Below are positions 24,275 through 31,434 of a stretch of 64,000 nucleotides of DNA, piece after piece. The stretch covers positions 124,001 to 188,000 of the forward strand of contig CATOTH010000001.1 of assembly GCA_951813065.1 (NCBI GenBank), given 5' to 3'. Position 1 is the first letter of the stretch, and every line of letters starts with the position of its first letter. A program made the translations under genes and the position numbers. The notes under the pieces were generated by a model. It was not told the origin of the DNA. It saw only the letters and a program-made list of their open reading frames with translations, and made no database searches. Source of the stretch: an uncultured Bryobacterales bacterium. Lineage in GTDB: Bacteria; Acidobacteriota; Terriglobia; Bryobacterales; UBA6623.

Positions 24275-25201
24275 ATGAAGGGTGTCAGCCTGCCTGTTAT
24301 GCTGAGCGTCGGCAATCCTGCCGCCGCCAGCCTGATGGCAAGAACCTCAGCACGTCCCGCAGAGCGATCCGCAGCCGCCATCGAGTACCCGTACTCGGAC
24401 GGCAAGGCAATGGCGGAGAGCCCGCGGCATGTGGACGCGATCCTGTATGCGCTCGCCATGCTGCGCAACCGGTTCGCAGAATCCAGCCTGGTCCAGGTCG
24501 GGGCGAACATGAACCTGTACTACCAAGAAGGCGACGTCGAGAAGAAGCTGGTCCCGGACCTGTTCGTGGTGCGGGGCCTGGCGGCGTTGCCGGAGACCTC
24601 CTACCGGGTATGGGAGGCTGGCCGCCCGCCGGGCTTCGTGCTGGAGGTGGCCTCGCCGGCGAGCGCGGGGCGGGACCGGGGCGTGAAGCGCGTCCTGTAC
24701 GCGTCAATCGGGGTGACGGAGTATTGGCGGTTCAATCCGGTCGGGGCGCTGGAGGGCGCGTCACGGCCGGGGCAGCGGCTGGAGGGGAGTACGCTGGCGG
24801 GCCTGGGGTATGAGCCGCTGGGACTGGCAGCGGACGGATCGATTCGCAGCGAGGTGCTGGAGCTGGATCTGCGGGTGGACAGCCGGCCGGGCATGGAGCA
24901 CCTGCTGCGCTTCCGCGATCCGGGTACCGGCGAGGACCTGCTGACGTTCCGGGAATCGGAGCAGGGCCGGACCGAGGCGGAACGGGCTAAGGCCGAGGCG
25001 GAGCAGGCCAGAACCGAGGCCGAGCAGGGCAGAGCCCAGGCGGACCGGGCCAGAGCCGAGGCGGAGCAGGCCAGAGCCGAGGCGGAGCAGGCGCTGGGTG
25101 CGGCAAGGCGGGCCGCCGAATCGGAAATCGCTCGCCTCAAAGCGCGGATCACCGAGCTGCAGGCCGGTCACACGACACCGGCGAGGGACGGAAGCTCGTA
25201 G
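24275..25201 (+). CDS. Uma2-family (PD-(D/E)xK-like) protein with coiled-coil tail
   Basis: About 308 residues. The Uma2 core lies at roughly 35-190: YPYSDGKAMAE, then LVPDLFVVRG (acidic residue of the fold), PGFVLEVASPAS (E-x-x... with the metal-binding Glu) and RDRGVKRVLYASIGVTEYWR. A C-terminal coiled coil follows, made of about eight copies of an AEAEQAR-like unit, encoded by a repetitive G/C/A tract (24960-25090). The ATG at 24275 is chosen because GAGGGAG lies six bases upstream; ATG 24335 is a shorter alternative. Family members are restriction-endonuclease-like proteins of unknown target, common in islands. Confidence 0.75.
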   Translation: MKGVSLPVMLSVGNPAAASLMARTSARPAERSAAAIEYPYSDGKAMAESPRHVDAILYALAMLRNRFAESSLVQVGANMNLYYQEGDVEKKLVPDLFVVRGLAALPETSYRVWEAGRPPGFVLEVASPASAGRDRGVKRVLYASIGVTEYWRFNPVGALEGASRPGQRLEGSTLAGLGYEPLGLAADGSIRSEVLELDLRVDSRPGMEHLLRFRDPGTGEDLLTFRESEQGRTEAERAKAEAEQARTEAEQGRAQADRARAEAEQARAEAEQALGAARRAAESEIARLKARITELQAGHTTPARDGSS

Positions 25202-25649
25202 CGTCGAGCCTGTCACCAAGAATCGCAAGGGGGGCGCGCCCACGTTTGCGGTAGCCGACAAGCCCGCAACGCGATGCTCCCCGCTGAAGGCGCTGTTGCA
25301 AGTGTCCATGTTCCGGACGCTCTCGCGAGGCACGGCGGGAGGCTCGCCGCCGGACTACACCGAATCAATCGACGATATAAGATCCTCATCACAGTCGGGT
25401 CAAGCGCTTATTCGACGAGTCGCGTTGCTGTTCACAATGCTGTGTTCAAGTTTATTATATTCAATCAGTTACACTGGATTCTCTTGGTTGACCGGTAGTT
25501 GATCATAGGGTAATTCGGGCGACGACAGCCACTGCGGATCCCGTATGGCGGTCAAACTGGAGGCGTCGTCGGAGCGCTGCCCGGTGACGCCGAGTCGGTG
25601 GGGTCGGTCACCGAGCCCCACTCGGTCGCGGTACGGCCGCTGATTACCA
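25202..25649. other. Intergenic, no gene recognised
   Basis: About 450 bases with no convincing gene. The last part (about 25550-25649) belongs to the 3' flank of the group II intron remnant on the minus strand. Confidence 0.4.
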
Positions 25650-25696
25650 ACCCCCTGCACGGAATCCGTGCAGGCCCGGTAGTGCACACGGCTCCT
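25650..25696 (-). ncRNA. Group II intron 3' end-like hairpin (domain V-like)
   Basis: On the minus strand GAGCCGTGTGC is followed by a perfect 10-bp hairpin, CCTGCACGGA with one spacer base and its complement (25654-25674). The GAGCCGT followed by a GCACGG hairpin and GGGGG resembles the 3' end of bacterial group II introns just after the reverse-transcriptase stop. It is degenerate, so splicing is unlikely. Confidence 0.4.
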
Positions 25697-26115
25697 GACA
25701 GCCTTGAGTGATTGACGTCGAAACGTAGTCCAAACACAGGTGACGGTTGGTGACCTTGGGCCAAGCCACTTCGATCATTGGTTCTATCCCCCAAGCGAAT
25801 CGGCCCCTCTGGGAGCGGTGATGCAAAGCTCTAGGCCGGACCCGCTTGAGTCGACAAACGAACTTCCACTGCCAGCGGCTGCTTCCGGGAACCACGTACC
25901 AGTCCCGCCCTCCATTCAGGACTTGACGGAGCCAGTGCCCGACTTCCCCCGGGTGGTGGCGTCGGCATGTCCGCAGTGCTTCCTTGATTCGCGCTAATGC
26001 TTGGCTCATTTTGTCGTAATCGCTTGGCGTCCTGGCCGAAATCGGCCTCGCCTCGTCTTCGCCACGAAATACTTGTGTCCAAGGAAGTCAAGAGTTTCCG
26101 GATTGCCATTCCAGC
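25697..26115 (-). pseudogene. Group II intron reverse transcriptase/maturase remnant
   Basis: In one frame LDFLGHKYFVAKTRRGRFRP matches the F-D-F-L-G-F region near the end of group II RT. After a frameshift about 26010, the other frame gives ALARIKEALRTCRRHHPGEV, LRQVLNGGRDWYVVPGSS and RALHHRSQRGRFAW, the maturase (X) domain. The YADD core and all upstream parts are absent. It is a dead fragment. Confidence 0.65.
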
Positions 26116-26468
26116 GATGATCGCGATTCGCAGCCGCGGAGCGAACGACTCGGGTGGAAGTAGGGGGCGAGACGCGAGATCACAAGCACCACTTGGTGCG
26201 GATAACGCGGTACAGTAGCAAAGGCACGCAGGTATCGCTCTTGAGCAGTAGGATCCTCACAGTCGCAATCGGATTTGTGCCGCAGCGATTTGTGGAGTTG
26301 GCAGTAGAGACGGTCGTCGCTATCGTGCCTCAACCCGCGTCGAAGGAACCAAACGGCATCAGCACTCGTCTCAAACCGATAGTGAGACAGGCTAAACTCC
26401 TCAATGCCTTTAGGTGCTGCTTCGGTAGCGGCATTCACCTGAAATTCCAAAAGGGGGTTCGCCCACTG

Positions 26469-26879
26469 ATGTTGGCAGCCGTTCTGGTAGCGATGCCCGT
26501 TCTGTGGCCTCAACCGGGGAGCGCTAACGGTCAGACCCGCATTTTCGTGACGGAGAGTACAAGCTGGTCGGTGTCGGGAGAGGATGTAACTCACGACGGA
26601 ACGGGAGGCGGTTCTCTACAAGGCGGTGCCAAGCCGCAGACCGCCGAGATCATGAAAACGATCAGTAAGCGGCGGGAGTGCAAGGGAATAGTCGTCACGA
26701 TCAATCGAGAGCGAGCGGACTACATCCTTATTCTCGAACGCGTAGGTGGCAGGGACCTCATCTCGAAAGACAACAAGATGGCGCTGTTCGACCGGGAAGG
26801 CGACATGGTTGCCAGTAGTTCAACGCGATCACTTGGCAACGCAGTAAAGGACGCCTGCGTGGCAATTCAACATCGGTGA
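26469..26879 (+). CDS. Secreted small protein, unknown function
   Basis: About 136 residues. A signal peptide (MLAAVLVAMPVLWPQPGSANG) is followed by a domain with FVTESTSWSV, then ISKRRECKGIVVTINRERAD, YILILERVGG, KDNKMALFDREGDMVASSSTRSLGNAVKDAC. That end is typical of a group of uncharacterised acidobacterial secreted proteins. The ATG at 26469 is chosen because it begins the hydrophobic segment; the open frame extends upstream to 26154 without protein character. No neighbours suggest a role. Confidence 0.65.
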   Translation: MLAAVLVAMPVLWPQPGSANGQTRIFVTESTSWSVSGEDVTHDGTGGGSLQGGAKPQTAEIMKTISKRRECKGIVVTINRERADYILILERVGGRDLISKDNKMALFDREGDMVASSSTRSLGNAVKDACVAIQHR

Positions 26880-27251
26880 TAGGCCGTTTGCGAAGCATTT
26901 TCTCCCTGTCCGCCAACCCGCGTTGGTCCGCACTTGGGTGAGTTTGGAAGCACGAAACGAATTCGGTGAGCGGCCGCAAGCGGAACACCGCGCTCAGGTC
27001 CGGCGGGGAGGCATGAAGCCTGACGTCGTACCCCTTAGCTTGCTCCCGAGGTGATCTGAGCCGCAGCAGGCTTCCCTGCCGATACGGCAGAGCCACATCT
27101 TCGCGGTGATTCCTTGGATCCTCTCCATCGAGTACTGGCGACGCGTAAACACCTGCCGGTAGCTCTCAGGGGGGCAAGACTGGAGTTCTGATTCTCGGCA
27201 ATTCGCTCGCACTGCCACCCGCTGGAAATATACTGGAACTCTGATCTTGCT
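26880..27251. other. Intergenic upstream of AbgT gene
   Basis: About 370 bases, no gene recognised; open frames on the minus strand match nothing. Confidence 0.4.
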
Positions 27252-28802
27252 ATGGCGAATACGAACGCTTCCAATCAGGCACGCCAGACCGTCGTCGAGA
27301 GGGCCCTCTACTGGGTTGAGCGGGTAGGCAATCGCTTACCGGACCCGGCCGCGCTCTTCGTTATTGCCCTCGTCGCGGTTTGGATCGCGTCGTTGCTGCT
27401 GGCCGGCCACGAATTTACGGTTCCGGCCAAGGACGGAGCGCGGACATTGGTAGTCCAGAACCAGCTCTCCGGGCCGAGCCTCGCCACTTTCCTGGCGAAC
27501 ATGGTGAGTGTGTTCACTGGATTCGCTCCCCTAGGTGTCGTTCTAGTGGCGCTTCTGGGAGTCGGGGTTGCCGAGCACACCGGATTCATCCGCGCGAGCC
27601 TGAAAGGCCTTGTCGCGATGACTCCGCGGAGCCTGTTGTCCCCAATGCTGCTCTTGGTCGCGATTATCAGCCACACGGCGGCAGACGTCGGCTACGTGCT
27701 TGTCATTCCTCTGGGAGGCGTCATATTTCACGCCGCCGGGCGACATCCTCTCGCGGGTATCGCTTGCGCTTTCGCGGGGGTTTCGGGTGGCTTCGGTGCG
27801 AACTTCATCCCGTCCGCTATCGATCCGCTGCTTCAGGGTTTCACCCAGTCGGCCGCACAGATCCTGGATTCGGGCCGTGAGGTCAACCCGCTGTGCAATT
27901 GGCTATTCACCAGCGTGTCCAGCGTGCTCGTGATCGTCGTCGGGTGGATCTTGACCGACCGCGTGATCGAACCAAGGCTCCGCGGAACTCGCCTCGATGG
28001 CGAGGGCGCCGACAGCGTCGAGTCGCAAGCGCTTTCCCGAAAGGAACGAACTGGTGTATGGGCGGGCCTCGCAACCATGCTGCTGGGTGTATTGGCCCTA
28101 TTCCTGGCAGTGCTGCCGGCCGATTCCCCGCTACGCGCCCCAAATGGGCAGCTCAGTTCCTTCGCAGCTCCGTTGATGCAGTCGATGATCCCATTGATCT
28201 TCTTGTTGTTTCTGATACCGGGCACCGTCTACGGATACGTGGCTGGCACCGTCAAGAGCCATCGCGACATTATCGCGGGCATGAGCAAATCCATGTCGAC
28301 GATGGGCTACTACCTCACGATGATTTTCTTTTGCGCGCAGTTCACTGCGGCCTTTGCACAGTCCAACCTTGGCGCACTACTCGCGGTGGAAGGTGCCGAG
28401 TTCCTCAAGGCCCTAGGCCTGCCCGGCATGATGACAATCGGCGGCATTATCGTGTTGAGCGCGTTCGTGAACCTGCTCGTCGGATCGGCATCCGGGAAGT
28501 GGGCGCTGCTGGCACCGGTCTTCGTGCCGGTCCTGATGCAAGTGGGGCTCTCTCCGGAACTCACCCAGGCCGCCTATCGTGTCGGCGATTCCACCACGAA
28601 CATCGTCACGCCGCTGATGCCGTATTTTCCACTTGTGGTGGCTTTCTGCCAGCGGTGGGTGAAGAACACGGGTATCGGCACGGTCACTTCCTTGATGTTG
28701 CCGTACTCGATCACCTTGCTGGTTACGTGGTCACTAGCCTTGGGGGTGTACTGGGCCCTGGGCATTCCGCTAGGGCTGCAGTCGACTTACACGTACCCGT
28801 AA
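27252..28802 (+). CDS. AbgT-family transporter
   Basis: 516 residues with about 11-12 membrane helices. The family carries p-aminobenzoyl-glutamate into the cell or exports sulfonamides. Characteristic stretches: LPDPAALFVIALVAVWIASL, LVAIISHTAADVGYVLVIPL, GFGANFIPSAIDPLLQG and LVGSASGKWALLAPVFVPVL, with the last near the substrate-binding Asn/Ser region. The ATG at 27252 gives a full-length product. A weak hairpin with a T run follows at 28807-28831. It lies in the accessory part but has ordinary composition, so it may be native. Confidence 0.92.
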   Translation: MANTNASNQARQTVVERALYWVERVGNRLPDPAALFVIALVAVWIASLLLAGHEFTVPAKDGARTLVVQNQLSGPSLATFLANMVSVFTGFAPLGVVLVALLGVGVAEHTGFIRASLKGLVAMTPRSLLSPMLLLVAIISHTAADVGYVLVIPLGGVIFHAAGRHPLAGIACAFAGVSGGFGANFIPSAIDPLLQGFTQSAAQILDSGREVNPLCNWLFTSVSSVLVIVVGWILTDRVIEPRLRGTRLDGEGADSVESQALSRKERTGVWAGLATMLLGVLALFLAVLPADSPLRAPNGQLSSFAAPLMQSMIPLIFLLFLIPGTVYGYVAGTVKSHRDIIAGMSKSMSTMGYYLTMIFFCAQFTAAFAQSNLGALLAVEGAEFLKALGLPGMMTIGGIIVLSAFVNLLVGSASGKWALLAPVFVPVLMQVGLSPELTQAAYRVGDSTTNIVTPLMPYFPLVVAFCQRWVKNTGIGTVTSLMLPYSITLLVTWSLALGVYWALGIPLGLQSTYTYP

Positions 28803-28806
28803 TTGA

Positions 28807-28831
28807 GCCGAAATCGCTGCTTTTTTTCGGC
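28807..28831 (+). terminator. Possible weak terminator after AbgT
   Basis: GCCGAAA and its complement TTTCGGC pair around an 11-base loop that contains a T run. The T run is in the loop, not after the stem, so this is only a weak candidate. Confidence 0.25.
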
Positions 28832-29224
28832 GCGGAGCTGGGCACAATTCGCGGCACTGAGCGAACCTCGCCGAGCACGGATTCGGAAGCGCCGCACTGA
28901 CCCGGGCTTCTTGGGGCGGAATCAAAACCCCTATATTCATTGAGTTGTCGGGGGAGCACTAAGTTGACGGAAATTTTGTGATGCGTCGAACTCCAGGCGG
29001 CTGCCTTGAGATCCGTCGGACAGATGCACTGGACCATGGCTGCAGATTTCCCGTGCGATGCAAATAGGTGGGACTGGAACCGGGGGCTCCTCAGTCTGGG
29101 CGGTCACCGACGAACCTCATGGCAACCCATCCGAAGTCAAGTCCGGGGGAGCGATCAAGAAACCAGCTCCCGGTGTCGGAAATCGGAAGCCCACCTTCGC
29201 GGTGCCAACTAACGCCAAGAATCG
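28832..29224. other. Intergenic, no gene recognised
   Basis: About 390 bases between the AbgT gene and the DUF1156 fragment. No coding frame resembles a family. Confidence 0.4.
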
Positions 29225-29490
29225 CTAAATGAACGCTATCGGCAACGCACCCCCTCCCGCAAAGAGATCATCGAATCCTGCCAGCGAATGACGGCCAAGT
29301 AGCTCGCTGGCTCGCGGGTGACCGGCATGCTCGGGACGGAAACGACGCCAGCTCTGCCAAATCCCTGCCCTGGCTCGCTCCACCACTCGAACGTTCGTGG
29401 TGTTCTCCCACCGGACTAGCTCCTTGAGGATCGAGACCAGACGCTCATGCTTTATCTGTGCCGCCATGTCGCGGAACGCCTGCCTCTCGG
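29225..29490 (-). pseudogene. DUF1156-type DNA methylase fragment
   Basis: The frame has [40 protein letters not shown] and DDLFAGGGALPI. The last is the SAM-binding motif I (FAGGGA), and WENTT and the R-x-x-I-x-x-SW run are hallmarks of DUF1156 adenine-specific DNA methylases, a family near phage-defence loci. About 90 residues remain of the usual 900 or more; both ends are lost, so this is a broken gene. Confidence 0.65.
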
Positions 29491-29768
29491 TAAGTCATCT
29501 AGGATACTTGTCCTGTGCTTCTTTGGCTCCCGCATTGCCTCTCGCTTCCTTGGCGGGTCGGAAGGCAGAACGTCTGCATGTTCGGGCGGGGCGTCGACCA
29601 TTTGCGCGAGAATGACCGCCCTGGCCGCGGCCAGCGACCGTCGTGCCCCCCAGAGGTGCAGCGTCGACCGATGCCCGAGCGGAATCGATTTTTCTCACGC
29701 AGCTGCCATGTAGATCGCATCGAGAGGAAGCGAGACTTCAATCAGCCTCTCGCATGGTCGAGGCGTGG
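29491..29768. other. Intergenic between DUF1156 fragment and VapC
   Basis: Short frames on both strands show no family resemblance; it may hold more decayed methylase sequence, but I cannot show it. Confidence 0.35.
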
Positions 29769-30221
29769 TCACCGGCTGCTTCTGGGCTGCTGTACTGGAT
29801 CGATGATCGTCAGAAACGGAAAATGTCGAAAATCGCTGTCGCGGGTACAAATCCGGCTGACGCCGTGCTCGCTCATCAGCACGGCAATGTGAAGATCGTG
29901 CGTCAGGTTCCCGCGAAGGTCGGGGAGCTCGGACATTGTTTGTGCCAGGACTGCTGTGTGACGAGGAGTTGAATTCAGCAGGTCAAATCCGGGTGATTCC
30001 AGTAAGTCGGAAAGATTGCGATGAGCGTCTATTGGACTCCACGGTGATTCAAGCACACGAGAGTGGGTGGTCACTCGCAGGAACTCGTAGCACACGCTCC
30101 AAGTAAGGAACGCCGGGGAAGGAGTCCTACGCACCTCTGCCAGCCACTGGCGACATGGAAGATGAAACGATGAATCCTTGTTGGCAGCGGACACAAGTAC
30201 GTTCGTATCGAACAACAGCAC
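29769..30221 (-). CDS. PIN-domain toxin, VapC-like
   Basis: About 150 residues. The PIN ribonuclease motif starts LLFDTNVLVSA, with the first catalytic Asp; later acidic residues are in CYEFLRV, THDLHIAVLMSEHG and CTRDSDFRHFP. VapC toxins cut tRNA or rRNA. The start is placed at the GTG at 30221 because AGGAGGAG lies four bases before it; a GTG at 30236 would overlap the antitoxin stop. It lies 11 bases after the antitoxin gene, a normal toxin-antitoxin layout. Confidence 0.85.
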   Translation of the reverse strand: MLLFDTNVLVSAANKDSSFHLPCRQWLAEVRRTPSPAFLTWSVCYEFLRVTTHSRVLESPWSPIDAHRNLSDLLESPGFDLLNSTPRHTAVLAQTMSELPDLRGNLTHDLHIAVLMSEHGVSRICTRDSDFRHFPFLTIIDPVQQPRSSR

Positions 30222-30232
30222 AATACTCCTCC

Positions 30233-30472
30233 TCACTCCTCTTCCATCACTTTGTAGAGCGAGTCGCGGTTCGAGATGTCGACCAATTCTCTACCACCAT
30301 TCCAAGACGGTAGCGGTGGAAGCTCAGTTGGTGGCGAGTTGGAAGATGCGGGCTCAGAGAGGACACGCCTCAGGCCGGCTTCCACAAGCAGGGACATCGT
30401 CGTTCCTCTCCTAGCAGCCTCTTCTCGGAGTCGCCGCATGACTGAGTCGGAGATGTTCAGCGTTGTCTTCAT
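30233..30472 (-). CDS. Antitoxin, ribbon-helix-helix type, VapB-like
   Basis: About 79 residues. MKTTLNISDSVMRRLREEAARRGTT is a ribbon-helix-helix DNA-binding fold, followed by a disordered Pro/Ser-rich tail (ELPPLPSWNGG) that would bind the toxin. The ATG at 30472 is chosen because the fold begins there; the frame stays open to 30604. It probably represses its own promoter upstream of 30472, together with the toxin. Confidence 0.8.
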   Translation of the reverse strand: MKTTLNISDSVMRRLREEAARRGTTMSLLVEAGLRRVLSEPASSNSPPTELPPLPSWNGGRELVDISNRDSLYKVMEEE

Positions 30473-30833
30473 AAGGAAAACCACATCACGGCTCAAGTGT
30501 GGGGCGGTCCGCAGCCTTGGCGCCCGACCTCGGCGGGATGGTGGATACTGCACACGAGCTTTGTTAGCGACTGTACATAGTGTGCGAGCACAGGAAGCGA
30601 TCATCCGAGGCTCTGCACAAGCTCTCGGTGCATTCCGGCCGCCAAGACCGAAGGGTCATCGCAGAGTTGCTGAGCACCGCCTTCATCGAGGACAGCGCAG
30701 TCATGGCCGACGCCCAGCGGCGAGGCATCTGCCATGTCAAGCACCGTGGCACGGATAACTCAGAACTCAGTACTCGCTTGATTGAAGACTTTGGGCGCAC
30801 AAGGCCTCTATTGCAAGCAAACTACCAAGCGAT
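30473..30833. other. Intergenic upstream of the toxin-antitoxin pair
   Basis: No gene recognised. It should contain the promoter and operator of the antitoxin gene, just above 30472; no clear palindrome was seen. Confidence 0.35.
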
Positions 30834-31105
30834 CTAGCAAACTCGAGGGGGTGATCTACAAAGCAGGTACTTCTCACAAAGATCCCCTCTCGCATCCCAG
30901 ACAGCGAGCGACAGCTTGTCTTTCGGAGTCTCAAACAGCCAGCAAGGCGACGTGAACTCCGTGACATCTAGCTGTTCGTCACCTTCCTGGATGGTGTATC
31001 CGATCGCGTTGTATCCCTTCAGTCGACGCTCATACCTTAGGGCCAAGATTGGAATGTAAGCGTCCACGTAGTCGTAGACTTGCACGACCCGCTTACCGTC
31101 AAGAA
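30834..31105 (-). pseudogene. Duplicate of the helicase 3' end
   Basis: The frame reads DGKRVVQVYDYVDAYIPILA then YERRLKGYNAIGYTIQEGDE, nearly the same as the last 45 residues of the neighbouring helicase, then continues with EQLDVTEFTSPCWLFETPKD and on to the stop. The DNA match covers about 31000-31100 against 31460-31565. Only this piece is present, with no helicase motifs. It may show what the original C-terminus of the helicase looked like. Confidence 0.8.
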
Positions 31106-31315
31106 TCCCTTCCCCGCATTGTGTCCCCCGTTATGAAGGAAATTTCGATAGAACCTCCTGGCCGTGAACGGACGCGGTGGTAATGAGTTCACGGCGAGTG
31201 AATCGCGCCCAATCGGCTTGTGATTGCGAACTTGGCCTCCAACTTTTTCTTCTTCCTGGACGTGCAGGCCGCGAAGTTGGCATCGCGATCCGAGAAATGC
31301 TCAGAGCATCATAGT

Positions 31316-31406
31316 GAAGAGCGTTTTTTGGCCAGCGGCGCGGCAGGAGGGTGCAGGAATGAGAGAAGAATGTGCTGGCCGCGCCGGTGGCTAAAGAACG
31401 CTCTTC
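31316..31406. repeat. Long imperfect inverted repeat (hairpin) between the two helicase ends
   Basis: The left arm starts GAAGAGCGTTTTTTGGCCAG at 31316; the right arm ends at 31406 with the near-complement (AAAGAACGCTCTTC). Arms are about 29-34 bases, with a few mismatches, around a loop of about 28 bases. It lies in the 330-bp spacer separating the helicase from its duplicated end and could be a MITE-like insertion or a strong terminator. Confidence 0.6.
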
Positions 31407-31434
31407 ATTGTGGCGTGAACTCCGACACACTCGG

